NCBI RefSeq assembly: GCF_947504225.1
Contig: NZ_CANNGT010000010.1
Span: forward strand, 1-64,000
DNA length: 64,000 bases
From: Brumimicrobium ulvae
GTDB lineage: Bacteria > Bacteroidota > Bacteroidia > Flavobacteriales_D > Crocinitomicaceae
Direction: 5' to 3'
This document shows, one piece after another, positions 6,270 through 14,798 of the stretch. The position numbers and the translations under genes are program-made. The notes beneath the pieces were generated by a model. That model searched no databases and was not told where the DNA came from. It was given only the letters and a program-made list of their open reading frames with translations. Numbering within the stretch: position 1 is the stretch's first letter; each line of letters begins with the position of its first letter.

Positions 6270-7289
6270 ATGACAACTAACAATTTTGAAATAAAACCAC
6301 TATCCTCTCAAGACAGAAATAAACTTAGAAAACAGTACTTATTTGCTGTTTTGTTCTTAGGTGTTGCAAGTGCTATATTTTCTTTCATCTATTTTTTTGT
6401 TATAAAACCAGATAACTTTAGTGGAATTCCTATAGTGATGTTTTCTATATTTCTGGTATTCTTTGCTGGTATTTTTTCTTATATATTCTGGAGTACGTAT
6501 ATCGATTTAAAACGCGGTATTAAACACTGTTTTACAGGTGTTGTTACAGATAAGCGTGTGGATAAACACACTACTAAATCAAGAAGTTATAATACCAGAA
6601 TGGGCACAAATACAAGACACAAGTCTAGCAGAACCTATTATTATATAACCATTGACAATACAGAACACAGCGTGCCTTATTCAAAATATGAAAAAGTAAA
6701 CGTTAACGACAAAGTGTATTTAGAATCTAGTCCAAAAAACAAAGAAGTTTTAGCTTTTACTATTTTAGAAAAAAATCAAAATCCAATTACAAATACTGCC
6801 AAAACATCTTATTCTTCCCCTTTTAAGAGTAAAAGCATTACTAAGCCAATGCGCCAAAGTGAAATTGATTTAGTGAAAGAAAAATTTTTTAAAAAAGTAA
6901 GACGAGCATTAATTTACATAGCTATTTACAGCATTTTATTGTTTACCCTATGGCAAGGAATATTCATTTTTTTAATTCCTGTAATAATCGCCTTTATTTA
7001 TACTTCAATTAAATTACTGATTCTAATCAATAAGTATGCAAAATTCAATAGAAACGGAAATCTAAAACAAATAACTACAGTACAAGTAATCGACAAGTTA
7101 ACAATGACTTCTAATACAAGCTCTACTAAATTTAGAGTGACAACCAATGCAGAAAGTATTAATGTTTCTGAAAAAATTTACAAGAAACTAAAGGCAAATG
7201 CTATAATAGAATTACACAAAGCAACTTTTCTTAAAAATTTAGTAGGAGTTAGTATTGATGAAGGAACACAATATTTAGAAAATTTATGA
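6270..7289 (+). CDS. Membrane protein with two repeated TM-plus-beta units
   Basis: 339 aa. Residues 20-80 hold two membrane helices. A soluble part follows (HCFTGVVTDKRVDKHTTK...RTYYYITIDNTEHSVPYSKYEKVNVNDKVYLESSPKNKEVL) that resembles the small beta domain of DUF3592-type proteins. A second helix pair lies at about 215-250, followed by a second beta domain (FRVTTNAESINVSEKIYKKLKANAIIELH). The internal duplication is visible by eye but the halves are far apart. It overlaps the next gene by four bases (ATGA). Function is unknown and the family link is tentative. Confidence 0.7.
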   Translation: MTTNNFEIKPLSSQDRNKLRKQYLFAVLFLGVASAIFSFIYFFVIKPDNFSGIPIVMFSIFLVFFAGIFSYIFWSTYIDLKRGIKHCFTGVVTDKRVDKHTTKSRSYNTRMGTNTRHKSSRTYYYITIDNTEHSVPYSKYEKVNVNDKVYLESSPKNKEVLAFTILEKNQNPITNTAKTSYSSPFKSKSITKPMRQSEIDLVKEKFFKKVRRALIYIAIYSILLFTLWQGIFIFLIPVIIAFIYTSIKLLILINKYAKFNRNGNLKQITTVQVIDKLTMTSNTSSTKFRVTTNAESINVSEKIYKKLKANAIIELHKATFLKNLVGVSIDEGTQYLENL

Positions 7290-8335
7290 AAGCCGGACTT
7301 TTCAAAATAGCATATAGCATCATCCTTATATTTTTTATAAGCCATAAGCTATATAGCAATGTAGCTCAACCTGGTATTTGGAACGCGGGCGGCACTGTTT
7401 TTACAATGCTACATCCCGAAGATTCCCTTAGCTTTAAAAAAGTACAAATGCAACAAGAGCAAATTTACATTCAGTTGTACAAAGGCTTTGCGGTTGTAAA
7501 AGGCGTTTACTGGTTTCGCAATACTACTAAAGACCGCTTACAGTTTAAAATGGGATATCCTGTAAATGGTATTTACGCTGGCGGAGAAACAGACTTAAAC
7601 CAAGTGAGTATAGATTCATTAAATGCGTTTAAAATAAAAGCCAAAGGCAAGTGGCTACCACTACTTAAACAATCTTATCCAGAGCTTAATAATAATGATA
7701 AAAATACAATGCCATATAGCGACAATTGGAAAGTGTGGGAAATGACGTTTCAACCCAACGAAATACAAATTGTCGAAGTATATTTTATAGTAAATACCAA
7801 TAATGCGCAAATAAGAAAGGGTTATAATGTGGATAACAAAAATGCGTTTATTTACCTGTTAGAAAGTGGCAGTGTATGGCAGTCACCAATTGAAAAAGCA
7901 ACGTTTTATGTACAGTTAATGGATGGATTGCTGCCAACAGATATAAACGGAATGTCTTCAGGTTTCCATTTTAAATTTAGCAAAAAACATAAACTATTTG
8001 TAGGTGAAAAACAGCACTTTTCCCCTACACCAAAAGACAATTTAGTGATTAACTATTATACTCAAGAAGCTAAATTTTCATTTCATAATACGCTTTCAAA
8101 CACCAATGCTTTATACTTATCTATTGACAGTTTAGGAACTTTACCTAAAAATGGCCTCGAATATAAAGCCATAAAGTTAGGCAACCCTTATAGCGTAAAA
8201 CCCACAGTTGATGGTTTTTTACCAATGCTATTAACCTATTTTGTAATGTATCTTCCAGGTATAATAATTGCTTTTTTAATAATACTATTTATACGATATA
8301 TGCTTAAACGAAGAAAACTAAAAATCAATTCTTAA
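7286..8335 (+). CDS. DUF4424-like secreted protein with C-terminal membrane anchor
   Basis: 349 aa. Signal peptide in the first 25 residues (LFKIAYSIILIFFISHKLYS). The mature start NVAQPGIWNAGGTVFTML, followed by KVQMQQEQIYIQLYKGFAVVKGVYWFRN, resembles the DUF4424 pattern of beta-sandwich envelope proteins. A single membrane helix near residues 315-338 is followed by a basic tail (RYMLKRRKLK), so most of the chain is outside the cytoplasm. The start overlaps the preceding stop, implying translational coupling. The DUF assignment is by eye. Confidence 0.65.
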   Translation: MKAGLFKIAYSIILIFFISHKLYSNVAQPGIWNAGGTVFTMLHPEDSLSFKKVQMQQEQIYIQLYKGFAVVKGVYWFRNTTKDRLQFKMGYPVNGIYAGGETDLNQVSIDSLNAFKIKAKGKWLPLLKQSYPELNNNDKNTMPYSDNWKVWEMTFQPNEIQIVEVYFIVNTNNAQIRKGYNVDNKNAFIYLLESGSVWQSPIEKATFYVQLMDGLLPTDINGMSSGFHFKFSKKHKLFVGEKQHFSPTPKDNLVINYYTQEAKFSFHNTLSNTNALYLSIDSLGTLPKNGLEYKAIKLGNPYSVKPTVDGFLPMLLTYFVMYLPGIIIAFLIILFIRYMLKRRKLKINS

Positions 8336-8348
8336 ACTAGCCTAAACA

Positions 8349-8960
8349 ATGCATTCCTTTATTGAAAAACATCTAAAACATTATTCGCAATGGGATTTTT
8401 TGGTTTTCACACTCTTTACAATTATTTCCATTTTAAATGGAAAAACCACCATATTTTATATGCTCTATTTCTTTTGGTGCAATGAAGTATTGCGCATTAT
8501 TATTGACCGCCTACTTTATAAAACTAACTCAAATGCCATTTTAGGATCATCTAAAAAGCCTTCTATTTTACCTTCGTTATTACCAATGGGTATATATTTT
8601 GTATTTATCGTTGTCTTTTTTGGTTTTGTTTCCAGCTGGAAAAATGAGGAAATTACGTTAATGAATATGCAAATATTGTTTTTTAATAATACATTTTTTG
8701 TACTTAACTTAATTTTTGTAGCTATAGAACGCATACTACTTCACAGAACACAACAGCAAGTAATAGTGATTTTTGGAATATTCACACCTAATATGCTCAT
8801 ACTCCATATGTCAATTGTTCTTGGCGCTTTATTAATGTTTTTTGTAGTACGTAGTTTTCCCGAAACATTTACTCCAAGCAACCTATGGGGTTCGGTTATT
8901 ATTATCTTTCCATTCTTACTTATAAAAGCTTTTTTTGCTTATTACATGCAGAATAAATAA
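8349..8960 (+). CDS. Multi-pass membrane protein of unknown function
   Basis: 203 aa, with about five or six membrane helices covering most of the chain and a short amphipathic N-terminus (MHSFIEKHLKHYSQWD). I see no catalytic or transport motif. It closes the five-gene run, 13 bases after the DUF4424-like gene, with the same very low GC. Gene order suggests it works at the membrane with the two preceding membrane proteins. I do not recognise the family with confidence. Confidence 0.65.
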   Translation: MHSFIEKHLKHYSQWDFLVFTLFTIISILNGKTTIFYMLYFFWCNEVLRIIIDRLLYKTNSNAILGSSKKPSILPSLLPMGIYFVFIVVFFGFVSSWKNEEITLMNMQILFFNNTFFVLNLIFVAIERILLHRTQQQVIVIFGIFTPNMLILHMSIVLGALLMFFVVRSFPETFTPSNLWGSVIIIFPFLLIKAFFAYYMQNK

Positions 8961-9087
8961 AAATGTAACTGGCTACAACAATGTATAAAAATAATAACGA
9001 AAGAATTAAAATAAAGGTTTTTACATAGAACAAAAGTCGTAAATTAGCCAAAAAGATAGTGCATTAAACCCGCTACTATTCTTATAC

Positions 9088-9106
9088 GAGACCGTCAGAT
9101 TGTCTC
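9088..9106 (+). repeat. Likely left end of the IS1182-type element
   Basis: GAGAC (9088-9092) and GTCTC (9102-9106) form a short inverted repeat upstream of the transposase start, a place where the IS terminus is expected. I could not find the matching right end. Confidence 0.3.
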
Positions 9107-9160
9107 AAAACTTAACAACCTTGTTGAACACCCTCCAACATAAATGTCAAGCCACCCTTG

Positions 9161-9168
9161 TATTTTTG
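9161..9168 (+). promoter_or_regulatory. Promoter -7 element TATTTTTG of the IS remnant
   Basis: Matches TAnnTTTG 11 bases before the ATG at 9180. It rules out the upstream in-frame ATG at 9144 as the start. Confidence 0.5.
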
Positions 9169-9179
9169 TATCTTTAGAT

Positions 9180-9735
9180 ATGGAATATCAACAAGGAGAA
9201 AACCGTCAACAGCTAGCTTTATACACCACTTGTTTGGACGATATGGTTCCACAGGACAACTCCGTACGATTTATCGATCAGTTTGTAGAAAGCATCAATT
9301 TACATGACATGGGATTTGAGTCATTGCCTGCTCAGGGAAGACCGCCGTATAATCCCGCAGATTTATTAAAATTATACATCTATGGTTACATGAACCGCTT
9401 GCGTTCTTCCCGACAATTAGAAAAATTATGATAAAGGTTATCACACAGGTAGTGAATTCAAAACTGCTGATAACCTAGGAATAAAAACCTTAGTTGCTAT
9501 TCCAAATATCGGTAGATCAAGTCAAGCTCCAAATCCAAGTTACAACTCAGAAAACTTTGTTTACAACGATAAAACAGACAGCTATACATGTCCGCAAGGA
9601 AATGAACTCATTTCAAATCAAACGGAGTATAAAGCCAGGAACTACCGATTTAAACAATACAAAACCAAGGCATGTAAAACCTGTCCGGTTCGCAGTGAAT
9701 GCACCACTTCAAAAGTAAACGGAAAAGTTATTCAA
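9180..9735 (+). pseudogene. IS1182-family transposase, internally deleted
   Basis: Residues 1-84 (MEYQQGENRQQLALYTTCLD...GRPPYNPADLLKLYIYGYMNRLRSSRQLEKL) are the N-terminal DUF772-type part of IS1182 transposases. The frame stops at 9431. A second segment in another frame (YDKGYHTGSEFKTADNLGIKTLVAIPN...TCPQGNEL...YKTKACKTCPVRSECT) is the C-terminal half with its Cys-rich motif. Most of the catalytic middle, roughly 250 residues in the family, is missing. After VIQRSE (about 9735) the sequence no longer matches. The element cannot transpose by itself. Confidence 0.8.
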
Positions 9736-9997
9736 CGTTCTGAAGTCATTATTTTATTGAAGAAGAAAAACCTGAAAGATACTGGAAGGTGGTTTGGGTT
9801 TCCAATAAAGGATTTCATCAAAAGATATTTCAAGGCGGTATTTGTAAGTAGTAAAACTGTATTACTAAAATGCACTATACGATAAACTGAATACTTCAAA
9901 AGAATTAGAGAAAATACTTCTTCACTTCTTATTTTAGACAAATAGTTATATTTTAAACGCAAAACACTATAGATTTTCACAAAATCCCTTAAGTTAT
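9736..9997. other. Intergenic interval after the IS remnant
   Basis: 262 bases with no convincing gene on either strand. The last bases of the transposase frame run into unrelated AT-rich sequence. An 82-codon antisense frame here (9732-9980) has no features of a real protein. Confidence 0.4.
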
Positions 9998-10651
9998 ATG
10001 AAATATCCAGCTATTATTTTAATGTTGCTTTTTCTTTCATCATGTAAATTAGTTGTCCATCGTGTTATTTATAACTCAAGGATTTTCCCTAATTATGCTT
10101 CTGATAAAAAAATCGATAAATTTTATGACAAGCATGCAGTTACAAAAACAAATTATATTACTCTTTCTGAACCCAACTTTGTAAAAAAAATTAAGGAACC
10201 AGGCTGGGCATTTGAAAGTTGGAATCTATACAATACTGATGGATTTAAAGTACGCAGAAAAGGCGACAGTTTAAGTTGTATAGTCTCTGATCACAATTTT
10301 TTAAAAGAATTTGATTTAAACACAATGGGATTTATAGATTCTACAAACCATTTATCTAATGACACTATTGCTTATTCAAAAATATTTGGTGATGACATAA
10401 ATTTATTAACCTCTGAAAAAGCGTATAATGATTTTGATTTCACCTTAATTTTATACTGGTCAAGTTGGAGAGGTCGATACAGTAGTCAAATTCTGAAACT
10501 AGAAGAAATCTTTGTTTTAAACCATCCTGAGCTAAAAATACAGGTTATAAAAATCAATATGGACTTTAGAAAAGAGATGAAAGAAACTATTGACAAGATG
10601 CAGCTTACCGCTAATGAGTATAAATATAAAAAAGCCCATATCAACAAATAA
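9998..10651 (+). CDS. Lipoprotein with a cysteine-less thioredoxin-like core
   Basis: 217 aa. Lipoprotein signal MKYPAIILMLLFLSSC with Cys at 16. Around residue 150 the strand FTLILYWSSWRGRYSSQI, followed by a helix and LKIQVIKINMDF, has the beta-helix-beta layout of thioredoxin folds, with SSWR where redox members have CxxC. It is therefore unlikely to be an oxidoreductase. Function is unknown. It begins a row of small envelope genes in the same direction, next to an IS scar. The fold call is by pattern only. Confidence 0.6.
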   Translation: MKYPAIILMLLFLSSCKLVVHRVIYNSRIFPNYASDKKIDKFYDKHAVTKTNYITLSEPNFVKKIKEPGWAFESWNLYNTDGFKVRRKGDSLSCIVSDHNFLKEFDLNTMGFIDSTNHLSNDTIAYSKIFGDDINLLTSEKAYNDFDFTLILYWSSWRGRYSSQILKLEEIFVLNHPELKIQVIKINMDFRKEMKETIDKMQLTANEYKYKKAHINK

Positions 10652-10684
10652 GCCCCAAAAACCTATTTTGAGTATTACCCTCCT

Positions 10685-11248
10685 TTGATGAACAACTATA
10701 ATAAGCAAAAGAAACAATGTGTACTAATGATTTTCTCAATCGTTGTTGTTCTACAGTTTGTCATTCTTTCTTTCTTTTGGGCAAGTGATTATCTCATCGT
10801 GAAACCGTTTCTAGCATTAATTATTTACAACTTACCTTTTTTTAATCTCACTCTATTATTATTTACATTGGCATTTCATTCTGCAAAAATGTATAGTAAG
10901 AAACGATCAGGCAGGTTTATATCATTTTTATTATTATCACTAGCTACACTCTCCCTTATACCACTTGCAATCAAAACAATACTACTATCTTCAGCCCCAA
11001 TAATTAAAGAATATACTTATAAAAATAGAGAGAACATTTTTCTATATATCAACCAAATAGACAATCCATGGAGTGAGGAAAAACAAGATAATTTCACCCT
11101 TTATTTCTCAAAAAGTAATTCAAAATACATACGTAAGCCAATATTGATAAACAATGATTTTAAAAATGAAATACTAAATCAACACTTTAATCAACCTACT
11201 GAAATTAAAATTAATGGATCCATTTATTTTCCTGAACAAGACAAGTAA
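10685..11248 (+). CDS. Small membrane protein, unknown function
   Basis: 187 aa. Three membrane helices in the first 110 residues (FSIVVVLQFVILSFFWAS; FNLTLLLFTLAFH; FISFLLLSLATLSLIPLAI), then a soluble, probably extracytoplasmic tail (NIFLYINQIDNPWSEEKQDNF...EIKINGSIYFPEQDK). It lies 33 bases after the lipoprotein gene and may be cotranscribed with it. No family recognised. Confidence 0.55.
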   Translation: MMNNYNKQKKQCVLMIFSIVVVLQFVILSFFWASDYLIVKPFLALIIYNLPFFNLTLLLFTLAFHSAKMYSKKRSGRFISFLLLSLATLSLIPLAIKTILLSSAPIIKEYTYKNRENIFLYINQIDNPWSEEKQDNFTLYFSKSNSKYIRKPILINNDFKNEILNQHFNQPTEIKINGSIYFPEQDK

Positions 11249-11349
11249 AAACCCTATAATCAAAGCCTTAACACTACTCAAGCAGACGAAGGTGTATAGA
11301 CATCACTTTAAACAGTATAATTATACAAACGAGCAGTATCCTTAAAAAA

Positions 11350-11357
11350 TAATTTTG
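11350..11357 (+). promoter_or_regulatory. Promoter -7 element TAATTTTG
   Basis: Matches TAnnTTTG, 49 bases before the ATG chosen at 11407. Confidence 0.45.
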
Positions 11358-11406
11358 CAGATTAAATCAATAATTGAATTCGAAAAAAAATAGTATTATT
11401 GTAATT

Positions 11407-12009
11407 ATGCACAACAATTTAGACCGACAAGAAGCCATTCGAATTGCAAAAGAAAAAATGCAAAAGAAAAAAGAAAAAGAAGCACGCGAAGAAAAAGAGT
11501 TTTATGAGCGTATTACTTCAGGAACACCGTGGCTAATCTTTAAATTTGTTGTCGCATTCTGCTCCCTTGTATTATTGATTTCAACGATTGAGGTTTTTGT
11601 TGATGGTCCAACCAAGAAACTTGATGAAGAAGCGTGGAGTATAGATAAAAACTGGGAATACAGAAGGCATACAGTCCTCAATGTGGAAGGATACATGTTT
11701 GCACCCCAAAATGGCGATTGGTTTGAACGTATTGAAAACAGCCTTAACATTACTTATTCCCCAATTCTAAAAGTTGGTAAAAAACTGAGCTACGATGTCC
11801 AAGAAAACAAAACCACAATCAGAAGACATGTAGAAACCAGAGCAAGGTCAATATTTACCTGGTTTCCGGAATTTCAACTCTTACTGCTCATCCCACTTTT
11901 GACCTTTATTTTTAGACAACAAAGCGCTTGGTTCAACTTTGCACGTATCACCTCATTAATTGTGGTCTTTCCCGGAACCCTGATGGTGATCTATTTCGCC
12001 ATATTCTAA
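11407..12009 (+). CDS. Membrane protein with basic coiled N-terminus
   Basis: 200 aa. Starts MHNNLDRQEAIRIAKEKMQ with a highly charged helical stretch rich in K and E to about residue 37. A membrane helix follows (WLIFKFVVAFCSLVLLIST), then a soluble domain with NVEGYMFAPQNGDWFERIEN, and two helices near the C-terminus. An upstream TTG (11374) is possible, but the ATG looks better. It is 23 bases from the next membrane protein. No known family. Confidence 0.6.
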   Translation: MHNNLDRQEAIRIAKEKMQKKKEKEAREEKEFYERITSGTPWLIFKFVVAFCSLVLLISTIEVFVDGPTKKLDEEAWSIDKNWEYRRHTVLNVEGYMFAPQNGDWFERIENSLNITYSPILKVGKKLSYDVQENKTTIRRHVETRARSIFTWFPEFQLLLLIPLLTFIFRQQSAWFNFARITSLIVVFPGTLMVIYFAIF

Positions 12010-12032
12010 CCCGTCCAAAGAAAAATTGATTC

Positions 12033-12488
12033 ATGATAAAAATGAAAGCAGCAAGAAAAGTGCTTATTAAGCAATTCATAACCGCTGTGATTCTAACTAC
12101 TTTGATTTTCTCTACAACAGTTTTTTTCACAAGTGAAACAAGTTCATTAGCTTGGTTTAAATTAGCATTGCTTGTCACTTTTTTTTCATTTGGCCTGCCA
12201 AACGGTGTGTTTTTATTAATCATTTATTGGCTGAATATCGGAGGTGATTTCATATTTAAAACTAAACTTCTAATCATCGAAATAATTCTCCTCGCATTAA
12301 TTTTTCACAGCATAAACCACTTGATAATACTTATCCCTAATGAGATTAAGTATTATACAACTCCAAACTCATATGGAATTAAATTTATTTTTCAGGCAGG
12401 AGCTGTTATTTTATATAGCTTTATAATTTTATTGTTTACGATATTCTTCATCGATAGACTTATTATACAAAGATCAAAAAACAAGTAA
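12033..12488 (+). CDS. Small four-helix membrane protein
   Basis: 151 aa with four predicted membrane helices (LIKQFITAVILTTLIFST; LALLVTFFSFGLPNGVFLLI; LLIIEIILLALIF; GAVILYSFIILLFTIFFI) and a basic N-terminus. No motif suggests a substrate. The preceding gene in the same direction ends 23 bases upstream, so the two may be an operon. Confidence 0.55.
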   Translation: MIKMKAARKVLIKQFITAVILTTLIFSTTVFFTSETSSLAWFKLALLVTFFSFGLPNGVFLLIIYWLNIGGDFIFKTKLLIIEIILLALIFHSINHLIILIPNEIKYYTTPNSYGIKFIFQAGAVILYSFIILLFTIFFIDRLIIQRSKNK

Positions 12489-12627
12489 AACAAGACTTCT
12501 TATCGGCATTCAGACTACAATTAGGATATATCGTCTAAAAAAGAATGGTTAAATTCCAGACTATAAACAACCTATTCGGTTCATTTTCCAAAAATTGATT
12601 AACTTTAAAAGACAACCCTACAGCTCA

Positions 12628-13197
12628 ATGATTGAAATTAAAAATAGGAAGTATACTTTTAGTAACATCAAATTAGAAACGGGATATTTTAATAAATTCT
12701 TAGTCTTAGTAACAATTATATTTTTGTTTGGTAGCTCAATAGTCGGACAAGTGAAAAGCAGCGAGAAAGAGGAAAGAGAATCATTAAGTAAAATTGAATA
12801 TTTGGACAGCCTAGATATAAGGAGGTTCGGAACTCTCAGAATTTGTACTGACGATGTCTATTTATGTAAGGGTATCATTACAGATTCAGACATCAACACC
12901 AATGTAGACTGTGACTCTATAATAATACGTGCAGTAATCTCTCACTCACATGATAGTATTTTTGAAATTAAATATCGAGATGGTGAAAATTATGATTTTT
13001 TAAATGGAACTTTCAAGTTTTATTCTTTAAATGGCGTAAGCGCTTTGGCATTTCCAATTGACAATACGAATTTTAATATAACATCTGAGGAAATTAAGAA
13101 TCCTTGGAATTTCATACCTTCATCAACTGATGGCAGAGAGGTTCTAAATGCTTATTATGAAAAGAACAAAATCATATACTTTGAATGTAAAAACTAA
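12628..13197 (+). CDS. Exported hypothetical protein
   Basis: 189 aa from the ATG at 12628; a TTG at 12595 would add 11 residues. A hydrophobic segment at about 27-46 (KFLVLVTIIFLFGSSIVGQ) is a late signal peptide or anchor. The rest is soluble, with paired Cys (RICTDDVYLCKG, then NVDCDSIIIR) that could form disulfides in the periplasm. No family recognised. Confidence 0.5.
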   Translation: MIEIKNRKYTFSNIKLETGYFNKFLVLVTIIFLFGSSIVGQVKSSEKEERESLSKIEYLDSLDIRRFGTLRICTDDVYLCKGIITDSDINTNVDCDSIIIRAVISHSHDSIFEIKYRDGENYDFLNGTFKFYSLNGVSALAFPIDNTNFNITSEEIKNPWNFIPSSTDGREVLNAYYEKNKIIYFECKN

Positions 13198-13328
13198 AGC
13201 TTTTCATAACCAATTAACAAATGAATATCAGGATTTGCTTGGGGTAAAACCTTTTGCAGCGGCATATTCCCATTTAAATATTATAGTTAATTTAAAGAAA
13301 TAGAAAACCATAAAAGTTGTCATAAATC

Positions 13329-14042
13329 ATGAAAGTATTCTCTTTGTTTTTCTTCCTAATATATTTTAACAGCTTGTCAGTAGGACAAAATATTGGTGCA
13401 ACAGAAATAGAAGATTCTGCAGTCAAACCATGGCTTACAAAAGTTCACACTGAATACGCTGGAGTATATCATTTTGGTGAAAGTGAATCCGAGTCCAATT
13501 TAAAAATCTTCTTTTCTGGTCCCCTAATCGTCGGTCAGATAAAATCTGGTTATTGGGAAGAAGGAACAGGGATTTGGAAATGGAAATACGTAAATTTATC
13601 CAACATTGAAATTCAAAAAAACGGCCAATTCAAAAGTGACCAATATAATGGTCAATTTGTCACCTATTCAAGTCACAAATTAATTCATAAGGGTTTAAAA
13701 ATTAGCAACCCTTGGAACACTTGGCTACCAAACGGGGAATATGAAGTGGGTATTCGATTAAAAAAAGATCCTTTCGATTATTTAGGAAGATATCCTCAAG
13801 CTTCATTTAAACTATTGACTCTATCTGAAATTGAAACTTTTTCAAAAGAGAATTTGCAAATAATGCGAAATGAAATATTTGCGCGATATGGGTATATATT
13901 CACTAAAGGGGGAGAAATGGATAAATATTTCAAAACTCAAAACTGGTATCACTCACAGCATAAAAATGTCAACTCATTTTTAACCGAGCTAGAATTATTA
14001 AATATTGAATTGATTAAGATTGCTGAATTAAAAAAGCAATAA
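13329..14042 (+). CDS. Secreted YARHG-domain protein
   Basis: 237 aa. Signal peptide MKVFSLFFFLIYFNSLSVGQ. The C-terminal 75 residues match the YARHG domain pattern: LSEIETFSKENLQIMRNEIF, then ARYGYIF, a YFKTQNWY element, and a helix rich in L, N and E. YARHG domains are extracellular or periplasmic and of unknown function. The middle part (GYWEEGTGIWKWKYVNLSN, QFKSDQYNGQF) resembles MORN-like strands. It stands alone with about 130-150 bases on each side. Confidence 0.7.
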   Translation: MKVFSLFFFLIYFNSLSVGQNIGATEIEDSAVKPWLTKVHTEYAGVYHFGESESESNLKIFFSGPLIVGQIKSGYWEEGTGIWKWKYVNLSNIEIQKNGQFKSDQYNGQFVTYSSHKLIHKGLKISNPWNTWLPNGEYEVGIRLKKDPFDYLGRYPQASFKLLTLSEIETFSKENLQIMRNEIFARYGYIFTKGGEMDKYFKTQNWYHSQHKNVNSFLTELELLNIELIKIAELKKQ

Positions 14043-14192
14043 AATAACGATAATCATATTATTACCCCATCCCACAATCTCCCTACTGCTGCAATCATTT
14101 TTTATCAAAACATCAACGGTTATGCCGATTTCTTCGTTAGTTGATTAGTTGGTCTGTTGGCCAATTGATTTTATTCATCAATAACCTACTGT

Positions 14193-14666
14193 ATGAAAAT
14201 CAAATTCTTCTTTGTTTGCGCATTGTCAACACCTCTTGTTTTTGGTCAGTTAGACTCTACACACCTCAACCACAACAATGTTTCAGCATTTATCTCTGAT
14301 GCAGGTTGCTACTTCTACGACTTCGACAATCATAAAAAAGGATATGAAGTGCCTAAACACTCTGGTGTACATGCCCTAGAAAGTATGCAGTTTTGGTTTG
14401 CTGTAAAGGATGCCAATGGACAAATCCGCATGAGTCAAGGTGGAATTCCAGGTCAAGGAAGTGATGTGTTTAACGGACCGATTTCAGACTCCCTTAGTTA
14501 TGCTTCATCGCAATATTCTGAACTTTGGGGAAAATCGATTTTAAAACAATCAACTGATCATCAAAACGAAATTAAAGTTGACTTAAGCAATAAACCTCCT
14601 GGAATGTATTTGTTAAACCTAAAACAACAAGACAAAACAGTCATCAAAAAAATCCTAGTACATTAA
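14193..14666 (+). CDS. Short secreted protein with a T9SS-type sorting tail
   Basis: 157 aa. Signal peptide MKIKFFFVCALSTPLVFGQ. Residues 30-105 (NNVSAFISDAGCYFYDFDNH, then FWFAVKDANGQIRMSQGG) look like the start of a much larger secreted protein. The last 30 residues (VDLSNKPPGMYLLNLKQQDK then TVIKKILVH) match type A C-terminal sorting signals of type IX secretion cargo. The body expected between them is missing, yet the frame is intact. It may be an in-frame deletion derivative or a genuine minimal cargo. Confidence 0.6.
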   Translation: MKIKFFFVCALSTPLVFGQLDSTHLNHNNVSAFISDAGCYFYDFDNHKKGYEVPKHSGVHALESMQFWFAVKDANGQIRMSQGGIPGQGSDVFNGPISDSLSYASSQYSELWGKSILKQSTDHQNEIKVDLSNKPPGMYLLNLKQQDKTVIKKILVH

Positions 14667-14770
14667 TAATGAATATATAACATTTCTATTCATTTCTTTC
14701 CCTCGTGAATTATGTTTATTTTTAAACGACATTTAGGTTTGGAAAAGTACTAAACGCAAAACTCATTTCA

Positions 14771-14778
14771 TATATTTG
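14771..14778 (+). promoter_or_regulatory. Promoter -7 element TATATTTG
   Basis: Exact TAnnTTTG match 20 bases upstream of the ATG at 14799. Confidence 0.6.
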
Positions 14779-14798
14779 TCCATTAACACACTTATGCC

